DNA of 64,000 bases from Terriglobus aquaticus (GCF_025685415.1 NZ_JAGSYB010000001.1:2604001-2668000), one strand, 5' to 3'. Shown: positions 35,698-44,693, numbered from the stretch's first letter. A program made the numbers and translations. Notes: generated from the letters alone by a model not told the origin.

Positions 35698-36975
35698 CTA
35701 TGGTGTATCGGCTGCGCGCGCGGCGAGTTGAAAGTAAATGGAGTTGACGTGGTCACCGTTCACAGACCAGAGGAACTGACGGGCCCGCTCGGTGGCGCCC
35801 TGGCTTAGAGCGAGCAGGCGATGCTGGTCTGTCGCGAGCTTGTGGATCGCGGCAGACCAGTCTGCAATGGCGCGACCCGGTGTGGTCACAGGGATGCGGA
35901 TGCCGCAGGTCTCGTCGACCATGTCGTGCGCGCCCTGGTGGTCGAAGCAAACGACGGGAACGCCGGCCGCCAAGGCTTCCAGGACCACGTTGCCGCTGGT
36001 GTCTCGAAGACTGGTGAAGCAGAAGAGGTCGGCGGTCTGCATGGCCTGTACGGCTCGCTGAAACGGCAGGCGCCCGAGAAAGCGCACGGGGTTCGCGCTT
36101 GGAATTGCGTCGGCTTCGTGCTTCCACTGCTTTAGCATGGGACCGTCGCCGAGAATGTCGAGCTCGAAGTGAACTTCGGCCGGGAGCACCGCGAGGGCAC
36201 GCAGCAGAATGGGCAGAGCCTTGCGTGGGCGGAGTTGGCCGCTCCAGAGGATGCGCAGAGGACGCGGATGTCTTCTCTGCTCTTCGTCCTCCACGCGCTG
36301 GAGGAAACGAGTGCGGTCGGGCTCGGGAACCTCGTTCAGCCCGGTCTCAAGCAGGCGCTGTACCTTGCTGCCCGGGACGATGCGCTGCATGTCGCGCACC
36401 GTGGTTGTGTTGGCGCCGAGGATGACAGAGGCACGGTGCGCGGCCGTGCGAATGCTGGGACTGGTTCGCAGGATCACTTTGTTGAGCAGTGTGCGGGCGA
36501 GTTCTTTGGCAGCTTCGCTCAGTGGCAGCACACCGAGCATGCGCGTGGGGAAGTTCTGCGTGCCGCCAAACGGTCCCCAGACAAACGGGATGCCGAGTTG
36601 GTGGAGCAGGCCGGGCTCGCGGACGGTACAGACAGTGCTCTGGTGCGCGACGTGGAAGCCGACTTCGCGGTGGAGTTGCTGCGCGAGAGCAAAGGCCAGC
36701 GTGTGCCAGTGATGGTAGGCGGTGTAGTTGTAGTCGAAGTGAACAGGCTGCTGCTCGAGGCGCCGGAGCTCTGCGTCCGGTGCCGGGGTATGGATATGCG
36801 CGTTCGCGGGAACGAGGCCTTCCATGCGGGCACGCTCGAGGTCTGCAAAGTTCGTTTCGCTGACGATGCAATGGACGTCCGCAACGCGCGCCGCCTGCAG
36901 CAGGCGTCCCCAGCCAACGGCCCACTCGGAGCCGCGATACGGGGAGCACTCGTAGGCGATGAGAAGCAGATTCAT
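35698..36975 (-). CDS. Family 4 glycosyltransferase
   Basis: A 425-residue GT-B glycosyltransferase. The N-terminal half opens with MNLLLIAYECSPYRGSEWAV, and the C-terminal half shows RILWSGQLRPRKALPILLRA and FCFTSLRDTSGNVVLEALAA with the EALAAGVPVV donor-site motif of GT4. It probably adds a sugar to the growing repeat unit in the cytoplasm. The donor is not predictable. It lies 45 bases after the Wza-like gene and 6 before the flippase gene in the same operon. Confidence 0.9.
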   Translation of the reverse strand: MNLLLIAYECSPYRGSEWAVGWGRLLQAARVADVHCIVSETNFADLERARMEGLVPANAHIHTPAPDAELRRLEQQPVHFDYNYTAYHHWHTLAFALAQQLHREVGFHVAHQSTVCTVREPGLLHQLGIPFVWGPFGGTQNFPTRMLGVLPLSEAAKELARTLLNKVILRTSPSIRTAAHRASVILGANTTTVRDMQRIVPGSKVQRLLETGLNEVPEPDRTRFLQRVEDEEQRRHPRPLRILWSGQLRPRKALPILLRALAVLPAEVHFELDILGDGPMLKQWKHEADAIPSANPVRFLGRLPFQRAVQAMQTADLFCFTSLRDTSGNVVLEALAAGVPVVCFDHQGAHDMVDETCGIRIPVTTPGRAIADWSAAIHKLATDQHRLLALSQGATERARQFLWSVNGDHVNSIYFQLAARAADTP

Positions 36976-37020
36976 GCGGGCAGCGAGTCAGCACATTCGG
37001 GCTTGCGCCCCAGAGCGGCT

Positions 37021-37743
37021 CTAAAAGAGGCCGTTGCCTACGGGGTTGAAGTAGACGCCGAGATTGACCAGCTTCATATAGCGCTCGACGGTTGAGAGCT
37101 TGTCGTGGCGGACCAGGATCATGTCGTCTGGCTTCAGCAGGATGTCGTCCTTGGTGTGTTCGCCTTCGTGCAGGTGATTCAGGTGGAGGACGAACGTCTC
37201 CGCGAGTTCCCCGTTGATGCGACGAAACAGGAAGACGTGGTTCATGGCGGAATCCTGTTTGGGGCCGCCAGCCATGAGGATGGCGCCAAGTGCGGTGGTT
37301 GGCTTGCGTAGATCGAAGTGGCCGGGCAAGTTCACTTCACCACCGACTGTGATCTGAGGCCGTTCGAACTCCTTGAGCGTGACCGTGACTTCCGGGTTTA
37401 CGAGTTGCGTGGAGGCTGCCTTGACGATGTGCTCCTGCAGTTCGGCAACGGTGCCTCCAGCCGCTGGAACAAGCCCGATGTTCTTGAGGGTGAGGCGACC
37501 GTCGGGCGATACGGTTGCGGTGTCGTCGAATTCGGGCGTGAACCGGTAGTTGACCTGGACGACGTCGCCGGGGCGCAGCAAATACTCGCCACTGGTTCCG
37601 ACCATGGCTTCTGAGGTGCGTACGGCGCCGTTGGGGTCGTCGCGCGTGGTCTGGGCGCGCATGCAGAGGCACAGAGCGCCTGCGATCAGAATGGCGGCGC
37701 CGCAGCGAGTGCAGGTGCGGCGTAGCGAATGGCGGTGAAACAT
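37021..37743 (-). CDS. Wza-like polysaccharide export protein
   Basis: A 240-residue exported protein with a signal peptide (cleavage near 30, MRA|QTT). The polysaccharide-export domain begins at YLLRPGDVVQVNYRFTPEFD (55-74) with the SPDGRLTLKNIG segment, followed by a SLBB-like module (ITVGGEVNLPGHFDLRK). It is shorter than Wza of enteric bacteria (about 380) and lacks a lipobox, so it would be a short periplasmic/outer-membrane export component. AAGGAG lies seven bases before the ATG at 37743. It is next to the GumC gene, its usual partner. Confidence 0.87.
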   Translation of the reverse strand: MFHRHSLRRTCTRCGAAILIAGALCLCMRAQTTRDDPNGAVRTSEAMVGTSGEYLLRPGDVVQVNYRFTPEFDDTATVSPDGRLTLKNIGLVPAAGGTVAELQEHIVKAASTQLVNPEVTVTLKEFERPQITVGGEVNLPGHFDLRKPTTALGAILMAGGPKQDSAMNHVFLFRRINGELAETFVLHLNHLHEGEHTKDDILLKPDDMILVRHDKLSTVERYMKLVNLGVYFNPVGNGLF

Positions 37744-37766
37744 CTCCGGGCTCCTTTCGTGTGCGA

Positions 37767-40007
37767 TCAGATGAGGCGGTGCAGCCAGCGCGGGACCGGG
37801 TAGGTCCGGCGGTTGAGGAGGTAGCCAAGCAGCGGCACGCGGCGATCGGACAGGCTGGCGGAAAGCTGGTCGACCGAAGCCTTGCGAACCTGGCCCGCAC
37901 TCACCACGGCGACGTAGCCATCGACGCACGGCTCCACTTCGCTTGCCAGCGTGGACTCGACGTTGCTGGGGCAGTCGAGCAGGATCAGGTCCATCTCCTC
38001 ACGGGCGCGGTTGATCCAGGGGCAAAGGCGGGATGCGAAGTTGCCGCGCGGGCCGATCTCGCGCCAGGCGGCGTTGGGAGCAGTGCCATTGGCAAGAACC
38101 CAGTAGTTGCCGGGCTCCTGCAGGGCGAAGCCGAAACGCATCGTGCCGTCCTCTTCGAAGCGGCGCAGCATTTCGCGAACGTCCAAAATCGCAACCTGCG
38201 AACCGAACTGCCGGGCAGCCTCGTGCGCGAGATGCTCGGCCACGTACGAAACACCTTCGTGACGCACGGAAGACGTGATGGCGATCACGTACGCATCCTG
38301 GGCAATGACTCCCCGCGGCCACTCTCCATGCGGGCTATCGTACAGGGGCAGGATGCTGGAGCCATGCGGATCAAGGCGGCGCTCCTGCATGCTCTTGTGA
38401 ATGCTGTAGAGCAGGCGACGGTATTCCAGCGCGTTGATCTCGTCCGCGTTCGGTGCGGTGCTGGCGTCGGCCAGGGTGGCCAGCGTTCGTGTGCCGGTCA
38501 GGTTGTCCAACTGGCCGGGCGTGTAGAGGAAGCCGGAGGACGTATCGAGATAGACGACGACCACGGTGGCAAAGAGCAGGGCAAAGACGAGACCCGTAAC
38601 GGCGTAAAGAACCGGACGCGGGCGGATGGGCTCGCCCGTGGAGTAAGGCGGCTGCACGAGTGAAACGTCGAACAGCTTCATCTTGTCGAGTTCGGCAGAG
38701 ATGCGTGCGTCGGCCTTGCGCTGGGCGTACAGGTTGTAGTCGGTGCGGGCCTGCTCCAGGTTGCGCTTGAGGGCGTTGACGTCCGTTGTGGATTTCTCGA
38801 GTTCATCGAGGCGGTTCTGCGCCTGGTCGAACTGGTGCTGCAGCACGGAGCGCTGTGCCTGCAAGCCGGTCAGCTCACCTTGCGACATGGCAACGGCCGT
38901 GGAAAGCTGCTGATAGACCGGGTTGACCTCGGTCGCATTTTCAGCGGCCGGCTTGGAGGCAGCGTCGCTGATGGCGAGCTTGGTGTTGGCGATCTTATCG
39001 TCAAGCTCGAGGATCTGGCGATCGGAGGGAGCGTAGCGACGGACGAGTTCGGCGCGCCGGTTTTCGAGGTCGACCAGTGAAGTGGTGAGCCGCTCCTGCG
39101 AGTACTGGTTGGTGATGGTGCGTTCCATGCCGCGGGAGCGGGCGGGCGTGTTCTGGAGCTGCTCTTCCTGGTGCGCACTGCGAGTGCGCTGCATGGCGAT
39201 CTGGCTGTCGAGCAACGCGAGCTGATCCTGCAGGGAAGAGACACGCTGGAGCTGCAGCTTCTTTTCGTCGTCGAGATCGCTGATGTCGTGCTTGAGGCCG
39301 TACGCGGTGAGGGCCTGCTGGTCGGCGTCGAGCTGACGCTGTGCGGCTTCGAGCTGACCGTTGAAGAAGGTGGCGGCGCCCTCGCCCATGCTGTGGCCGG
39401 CGCGGGCTTCGAAATACGAATCGATCACGCGCTGTAGTTCGCGATTGGCCTGGTCGGCGGTGTGCGCGGTGTAGCTCAGGTTGATCAGGTTGGTTTGGTG
39501 GACGGGATCGACCTTGAGGTGGTGCGCGACTCGATCGATCTCCTGCTGCGCCCTGTTGGTCTGGACGCCTCCGACCGGCGCGCCGACCGCCATGTGGGCA
39601 ACCATGGGGCTCTGCAGCAGGTCGACCTCTGAGTTGATCTCGGATTGCGACACGTCGTCCTGCGTGGTCTGGTGCACGGGTGCGGTGGCGCTAAGCGGTG
39701 TGGCCTGGCGCACGTTCTGCACGATGAGCTTGGCCTCGGACTTGTACTGTCGCGGGATCAGGACGGTGATCGCCAGTACCGCAGCCATGATGGCGAGAAC
39801 CAGGAACGCGAAGAGGCGGCCGCGGCGAAAGATGGCTTCCACCACGATCTGGCGCAGCCTGGTCTGGCCAGGAGCGGCGTTCAAGCGCGATACCGCGAGT
39901 TGGGGACAGGGTGCATGCGCGACGAAGAGGCCTTTGGGCCGCAGTGTAGCCTTTGCACCGCAGACGGGGCAGTACCGAAGTCGCGTGGGGAACACGCGCT
40001 GGTTCAC
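37767..40007 (-). CDS. GumC/Wzz-type chain-length regulator with degenerate tyrosine-kinase domain
   Basis: A roughly 746-residue protein. Membrane helix 1 (about 63-85) follows a Wzz N-terminus, then comes a long periplasmic coiled coil (about 180-440, rich in Gln/Glu/Leu), a second helix (about 465-490) and a cytoplasmic ATPase-like domain. That domain has the shape of a bacterial tyrosine kinase, but its Walker A reads ITSSVRHEGVS with no GK[ST], Walker A' is AILDVREM and Walker B LILLDCPS. No Tyr cluster ends the protein. It is therefore probably a non-catalytic copolymerase. The start is uncertain: a GTG at 40007 gives a Cys-containing N-terminus (YCPVCGAKA); a GTG at 39845 gives 692 residues. 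Confidence 0.82.
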   Translation of the reverse strand: MNQRVFPTRLRYCPVCGAKATLRPKGLFVAHAPCPQLAVSRLNAAPGQTRLRQIVVEAIFRRGRLFAFLVLAIMAAVLAITVLIPRQYKSEAKLIVQNVRQATPLSATAPVHQTTQDDVSQSEINSEVDLLQSPMVAHMAVGAPVGGVQTNRAQQEIDRVAHHLKVDPVHQTNLINLSYTAHTADQANRELQRVIDSYFEARAGHSMGEGAATFFNGQLEAAQRQLDADQQALTAYGLKHDISDLDDEKKLQLQRVSSLQDQLALLDSQIAMQRTRSAHQEEQLQNTPARSRGMERTITNQYSQERLTTSLVDLENRRAELVRRYAPSDRQILELDDKIANTKLAISDAASKPAAENATEVNPVYQQLSTAVAMSQGELTGLQAQRSVLQHQFDQAQNRLDELEKSTTDVNALKRNLEQARTDYNLYAQRKADARISAELDKMKLFDVSLVQPPYSTGEPIRPRPVLYAVTGLVFALLFATVVVVYLDTSSGFLYTPGQLDNLTGTRTLATLADASTAPNADEINALEYRRLLYSIHKSMQERRLDPHGSSILPLYDSPHGEWPRGVIAQDAYVIAITSSVRHEGVSYVAEHLAHEAARQFGSQVAILDVREMLRRFEEDGTMRFGFALQEPGNYWVLANGTAPNAAWREIGPRGNFASRLCPWINRAREEMDLILLDCPSNVESTLASEVEPCVDGYVAVVSAGQVRKASVDQLSASLSDRRVPLLGYLLNRRTYPVPRWLHRLI

Positions 40008-40095
40008 TTTTCGTCTGGCTCGCGCGGATGCTGGGGGATGAGCCAAACGGCTTTGCGGCGGAGCGGGAGCTGTTATGGTGTCTGCGCGGATCGAC

Positions 40096-40302
40096 CTAGG
40101 CGTCGTTGCCGTTGCGTTTGCGGCGCGACCAGAGGCCCAGGCCACCCAGGCCAAAGGCGCTGGCGACCGCAACGCCAACCGCCACCACCGCCGCCAGCGC
40201 GATCAGCAGGCCGGTAAGGCTGGTGAACACGTCGACGATAGCGGACGCTAACGCCCGCGTGACGGCATGGATGAGCCAGAGGATGAGGTGCAGGAGCGCC
40301 AG
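40096..40302 (-). CDS. Small membrane protein candidate with a non-ATG start
   Basis: On the minus strand an open frame from a stop at 40314-40312 to TAG at 40096-40098 encodes a coherent small protein: a first hydrophobic helix (LALLHLILWLIHAV), a second long one (TSLTGLLIALAAVVAVGVAV) and a basic end (LWSRRKRNGNDA). It has no ATG; a CTG at 40302 has AAGGA seven bases upstream and gives 68 residues, and a GTG inside would give 43. The two clean hydrophobic helices and the positive-inside tail argue for real coding, but a chance open frame in GC-rich DNA is possible. It lies just upstream of the polysaccharide operon. Confidence 0.4.
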   Translation of the reverse strand: MALLHLILWLIHAVTRALASAIVDVFTSLTGLLIALAAVVAVGVAVASAFGLGGLGLWSRRKRNGNDA

Positions 40303-40365
40303 GATGTTGTCCTTTGCCTACTAGCTTAGTCTGCCTCACCCGCAGTGATCACGCCGTAGCGGGTT

Positions 40366-42504
40366 TTATCGCGCCGTGGGCACTCCAGCCTCACTGTCCT
40401 GCTGCTTCGCCTGGGTCTGGCGACGCAGGATGAAGAGGTGGGCAGGCTGCTTGGCGGGGTCGAGCGAGACGTAGTTGCGGGCGCCCTGCCACATGTAGGT
40501 GGAGCCAGTAAGAACGTCTTCGACGGTGTAGGGCGCTCCACTGTCCACGCCCAATGCGAGCACATCGAGAGTGGTGAACCCGGTCTGTACCGCGTCGGGG
40601 TCTAGATTCACGATACAGAGCACGATGTCATCGCCCAGGCGCTTGGAGTAGCAGAGCAGATTGTCGTTGCTGATGGGGTGGAAGCGCAGGGTGCTGTTCG
40701 TCTGCAAAGCCGGGTGTTCGCGGCGAAGGGTGTTCAGCACCGTGTAAATGGGTGCGAGGCTCTTTGCCTTGACCGCTGGATCGTCCAGATTCCACTGCCG
40801 GATCTGGTACTTCTCGCTGTTCAGGTATTCCTCGGCGCCCGGCTTGGCGGGCTCGTGCTCCATCAGCTCAAAGGCCGGCCCGTAAACGCCGTAGCTGGCG
40901 CCCAGCGTAGCGGCAAGAATGATCCGCTGCGAGTAGAGCGCGGGGTTGGGCACCTGTAGCGGCTTCGGAAGAATGTCGGGCGTGTTGGGCCACAGGTTGG
41001 GGCGGAAGAAGTCGCTGACAGGTGGCTGCGTGATCTCTTCGAGGTACTCGGTCAGCTCGGCCTTGGTGTTGCGCCAACTGAAATAGGTGTAGCTCTGGGT
41101 GTAGCCGCCTTTGGCCAGCGAGTACATCACGTGCGGCCGCGTGAATGCCTCGGCAAGGAAGATCACTTCGGGGTGCGTCTTGTGCACCTCTGCGATGCAC
41201 CACTCCCAGAACGGCAGGGCCTTGGTATGCGGGTTGTCGACGCGGAAGACGCGAACGCCCTTGTCGACCCAGAAGGCGAAGACGCTGTAGAGCTCCTGCC
41301 AGAGCGCCTGCCAGTCAGACGATTCGAAGTTAATGGGGTAGATGTCCTGGTACTTTTTCGGCGGGTTCTCAGCGTACTGGATGGAGCCGTCCGGGCGGAT
41401 GGAGAACCAGTCGGGGTGCTGCTTGACCCAGGGGTGGTCGGGCGAGCACTGGAAGGCGATGTCGAGCGCGATGTCGATGCCGAGACCCTGCGCGGTTTGG
41501 ACAAGGTAGTCGAAGTCGGCGAAGTTGCCAAGCTCGCGCAGAATGGCTTTGTGGCCGCCGTCCGCGCTACCGATCGCCCAGGGCGAGCCGACGTCGCCGG
41601 GCTCAGCGACCGTGGAGTTGTTCTTGCCCTTCCGAAAGGCATGACCGATGGGATGAATCGGCGGCATGTAGACGACGTCGAAGCCCATGGCCGCAACCTG
41701 CGGAAGGTAGGCGGCGACCTCGCGCAGGGTGCCGTGAGCGCCATTCTTGCCGAGCGAGCGCGGGAAGAACTCGTACCAGGAGGAGAACTCGGCGCGCTTG
41801 CGATCTACCCACAGCGGAACCTCGCGCGAGTATGTCGTCATGAAGCTTAGGTCGGGGTAGCGCATCGCGAGCGCGACCGTGGCGTCGTCCAGCGGAAAGT
41901 CATAGCGGACGCCGTTTTCGGGAGCACGCTCCGCGATCACGCGAAGTCGGCCGGCGGCGGACTTGAGTGTCTTGGCGTCTTCACCCGTTGCGCGGCTCGA
42001 AGCCTTGTCGAGCAGGATCGCCCCGCTGCGGAAGGCGAGTGCGACGTCGGCCGCTGCGGTGCTGAGTGCAGCTGACGCAGTGCTGGAAGTGGAGGTCCCG
42101 GAGGTCGGCGTGGACGTGCCAGGCAGCGGTTCGTTCAGGTTGGTGGCATGGGCCGCATCCGCGGTACCCTGCGCGGCGATGCGCTTGTGCAGGTCATGAA
42201 TCCAGGTGTCGAAGTGGTCCACCCAGGCCTGGATGGTAAAGCGCCACTGGCCGAGCGTATCGGCCGTGAACTCCGCCTTCCACAGATCGTTGCCAAGCTC
42301 CGCGAACGGTGCGTAGCGCCAGGTCTTTTCGTCTTCACGGCGGTACAGCAGCCGGGCGCCGAGATGGTCGTGGCCGTCGCCAAAGATGGCTGCGGTGACG
42401 GCGACCGTGTCGCCCAGAACACGCTTAGCGGCATAGCGGCCGCCGTCGACCTCTGGCGATACTTCTTCGATGATGACGCGGCTGCGACCTTCGTTCGGCT
42501 TCAA
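40366..42504 (-). CDS. glgE: Alpha-1,4-glucan:maltose-1-phosphate maltosyltransferase (GlgE)
   Basis: A 712-residue GH13_3 enzyme that lengthens alpha-glucan from maltose 1-phosphate. Its N-terminal domain has VIIEEVSPEVDGGRYAAKRV. The GH13 barrel shows IHPIGHAFRKGKNN, DIALDIAFQCSPDHPWVK, the nucleophile Asp in RVFRVDNPHTK and the acid Glu in FLAEAFTRPHVMY, all classic for GlgE. I start at a TTG (42504) with AGG upstream rather than the GTG at 42525, which lies inside a perfect palindrome. Odd: a Thr/Ser/Ala-rich insertion at about 127-151. It diverges from the GH15-treYZ genes. Confidence 0.93.
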   Translation of the reverse strand: MKPNEGRSRVIIEEVSPEVDGGRYAAKRVLGDTVAVTAAIFGDGHDHLGARLLYRREDEKTWRYAPFAELGNDLWKAEFTADTLGQWRFTIQAWVDHFDTWIHDLHKRIAAQGTADAAHATNLNEPLPGTSTPTSGTSTSSTASAALSTAAADVALAFRSGAILLDKASSRATGEDAKTLKSAAGRLRVIAERAPENGVRYDFPLDDATVALAMRYPDLSFMTTYSREVPLWVDRKRAEFSSWYEFFPRSLGKNGAHGTLREVAAYLPQVAAMGFDVVYMPPIHPIGHAFRKGKNNSTVAEPGDVGSPWAIGSADGGHKAILRELGNFADFDYLVQTAQGLGIDIALDIAFQCSPDHPWVKQHPDWFSIRPDGSIQYAENPPKKYQDIYPINFESSDWQALWQELYSVFAFWVDKGVRVFRVDNPHTKALPFWEWCIAEVHKTHPEVIFLAEAFTRPHVMYSLAKGGYTQSYTYFSWRNTKAELTEYLEEITQPPVSDFFRPNLWPNTPDILPKPLQVPNPALYSQRIILAATLGASYGVYGPAFELMEHEPAKPGAEEYLNSEKYQIRQWNLDDPAVKAKSLAPIYTVLNTLRREHPALQTNSTLRFHPISNDNLLCYSKRLGDDIVLCIVNLDPDAVQTGFTTLDVLALGVDSGAPYTVEDVLTGSTYMWQGARNYVSLDPAKQPAHLFILRRQTQAKQQDSEAGVPTAR

Positions 42505-42522
42505 AACAGACCTGCTCTTTCC

Positions 42523-42537
42523 CACGGCTTAGCCGTG
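42523..42537. promoter_or_regulatory. Perfect 15-base palindrome upstream of glgE
   Basis: CACGGCT and AGCCGTG flank one T, giving seven-base perfect arms, just upstream of the glgE coding start and in the divergent region facing the GH15 gene. It could be an operator or a transcript hairpin. It is a single copy as far as I see, so this is only a candidate. Confidence 0.35.
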
Positions 42538-42661
42538 TTGCGCCCCTGGCGTGACCGTGTGCGGCGTCTGCGCATCCGACGCTGTGAACACAGTATCGCT
42601 TCCCTGAAAGGATGAGATGCCGGTTCCGCCGCCCTGAACGCGGACAGAAGGAATGGCCTCC

Positions 42662-44566
42662 ATGAGCCCGTTGAAGTCCCTGCTGCACCCATCTGCTGAA
42701 GACAAGCCGCTGCAGGCGGCGCGGATTGAAGACTACGCAATGATAGGCGACCTGCAGACCGGCGCCCTGGTTTGCAAGAGCGGGTCTGTCGACTGGCTAT
42801 GCTGGCCCACCTTCTCAGACCACGCGGTGTTTGCGGGCCTGCTTGGGACGTCGGACCACGGCTTCTTCCAGATTCGCCCGGCCAAGGACGAGGCGATCAC
42901 CGGCGAACAGTGGCGCTATGTGCCGGGAACTCTGATTGCCGAGAAAACGTGGACCACCCTGGACGGCGAGGTGATGGTGAGCGACTTCATGCCTCCGCGC
43001 GGCAAGAACAGCGACATCGTCCGCATTGTGAAGGGTGTTCGCGGGTCCGTGAAGATGCGCATGGAGGTGACATTCCGCTTCGATTACGGACGGACGGTGC
43101 CATGGGTGACTAGTGCAGATCATCACCTGCGCGCGATCAACGGGCCGCACCTGATCGTGTTGCGCACGGAAGCTCCGCTGCACGGGGAAGGCCTGTGTAC
43201 GGCGAGCGATTTCACCGTGGAGGAGGGCCAGAGCATCTGCTTCCAGTTGAGCTACGGCTCGTCCACGGAAGAAGAGCCAGCGAGCTTTGACGCCTACGAC
43301 GCTTACCGGGACACGGTGAATTTCTGGGAAGAGTGGATGGCGAAAAATCAGTTCCAGGCTCGGCCGGAGCACCGCGACGCCGTGGAACGTTCGCTGATCA
43401 CGCTGAAGGCGATGACGTATCAGCCGAGCGGAGGCTTGGTAGCGGCGTTGACAGCGGGTCTGCCGGAAAGAATCGGCGGCGAACGCAACTGGGATTATCG
43501 CTATTGCTGGATTCGTGATGCCGCATTCACGTTGCTGGTGCTGCTGCATGCTGGCTTCACGGAAGAAGCGATGGCGTGGCGGGGATGGCTGCTGCGCGCC
43601 ATTGCCGGATCGCCGGAACAGTTTCGCGCGGTGTATGGCCTGAAGGGCGAGCAGTTGCTGACGGAGTGGTGCGCGGAGTGGCTGCCAGGATACGAAAACT
43701 CCAGGCCGGTGCGGATCGGCAATGCAGCAGTGGAGCAGTTGCAACTGGACAACTTTGGCGATCTAATTACTGCGCTGAGTCGAACGCCCGTTGGCAAAGA
43801 TGACATGTTGGCCAAAGACATGCGGTCGATGGTGACCGGGCTCCTGAGATATCTTGCGAAGGTTTGGCATGAGCCCGACAACGGTATCTGGGAAACCCGT
43901 GGTAAGCGGGAGCATTTTGTCCACAGCAAGCTGATGGCGTGGGTTGCCTTTGATCGTGCTATCTCCACGTATGAGCAGCGGCACCTGACAGAGGACGATC
44001 CGGATCGCGACAAGAACCAAGAATTAGTGGAGGAGTGGCGGCGCAACCGCGAAGAACTGCGTGCGGAAATACTGGAAAAGGGGTTTGACAAGGAACGCAA
44101 TACCTTCACGCAGGCGTATGGATCGAAGCGGCTGGACGCGGCGACCTTGCGCATTCCGCTGGTGGGCTTTTTGCCCGGCGACGACCCGCGAGTTCTGGGA
44201 ACGATCGATGCCATCGAGAAGAACCTGATGCAGAACGGTCTGTTGCTGCGCTATGACACCGCGGGAGATTCCGATGGCCTGCCCAGCGGCGAAGGAGCGT
44301 TTCTGGCGTGTTCCTTCTGGTACGTCGGCGCGCTGCATGTGGCAGGCCGGCGCGATGAGGCTTCAGCATTCTTTTTAAAGCTGCTGGGGTTGCGCAACGA
44401 AGTGGGTTTGCTGTCGGAAGAGTACGACCTGCCGCACGGCCGCCAGCTCGGAAATTTTCCGCAGGCACTCAGTCATCTGACGCTGTGCCACGCCGCGATG
44501 ATCCTGGCGGACGCGGAAGGCCCCTGGAATGGACATACTCAGGCCACGGGCCGGAAACAATCGTGA
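42662..44566 (+). CDS. GH15 glucoamylase/trehalase-type glycoside hydrolase
   Basis: A 634-residue cytoplasmic GH15 protein (no signal peptide). The N-terminal beta domain has IEDYAMIGDLQTGALVCKSG, and the (alpha/alpha)6 barrel has ERNWDYRYCWIRDAAFTLLV (about 278-297) and LLSEEYD then GRQLGNFPQALSHL near the C-terminus, which hold the catalytic acid and base. In actinobacteria this subfamily includes trehalases; others release glucose from alpha-glucan. Both are plausible here, given treY/treZ just downstream and glgE divergent. The ATG at 42662 has AAGGA nine bases upstream; an ATG three codons earlier abuts that site. Confidence 0.9.
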   Translation: MSPLKSLLHPSAEDKPLQAARIEDYAMIGDLQTGALVCKSGSVDWLCWPTFSDHAVFAGLLGTSDHGFFQIRPAKDEAITGEQWRYVPGTLIAEKTWTTLDGEVMVSDFMPPRGKNSDIVRIVKGVRGSVKMRMEVTFRFDYGRTVPWVTSADHHLRAINGPHLIVLRTEAPLHGEGLCTASDFTVEEGQSICFQLSYGSSTEEEPASFDAYDAYRDTVNFWEEWMAKNQFQARPEHRDAVERSLITLKAMTYQPSGGLVAALTAGLPERIGGERNWDYRYCWIRDAAFTLLVLLHAGFTEEAMAWRGWLLRAIAGSPEQFRAVYGLKGEQLLTEWCAEWLPGYENSRPVRIGNAAVEQLQLDNFGDLITALSRTPVGKDDMLAKDMRSMVTGLLRYLAKVWHEPDNGIWETRGKREHFVHSKLMAWVAFDRAISTYEQRHLTEDDPDRDKNQELVEEWRRNREELRAEILEKGFDKERNTFTQAYGSKRLDAATLRIPLVGFLPGDDPRVLGTIDAIEKNLMQNGLLLRYDTAGDSDGLPSGEGAFLACSFWYVGALHVAGRRDEASAFFLKLLGLRNEVGLLSEEYDLPHGRQLGNFPQALSHLTLCHAAMILADAEGPWNGHTQATGRKQS

Positions 44567-44675
44567 GAGGAGACGCCACTTGGCGGCATTCCCTGGAGGC
44601 CGCCGAGCGCAAGTGCAACCTGCCCGCGAGTGGCTGCACCTAACGGCTTCGAAGCAAAGTTTCACTGCATGAACA

Positions 44676-44693
44676 GGCAGCCCCTCGGCTGCC
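44676..44693 (+). other. Hairpin between the GH15 and treY genes
   Basis: GGCAGCC and GGCTGCC form a perfect seven-base stem with a CCTC loop in the 173-base gap. No T-run follows, so it may be a weak terminator, an attenuator or an mRNA-processing hairpin rather than a full terminator. Confidence 0.35.

Noticed and set aside
42525-42525. GTG start of glgE 21 bases upstream of my choice
   Set aside because: It lies inside a perfect palindrome and has no ribosome binding site at a useful distance; the TTG at 42504 has one.
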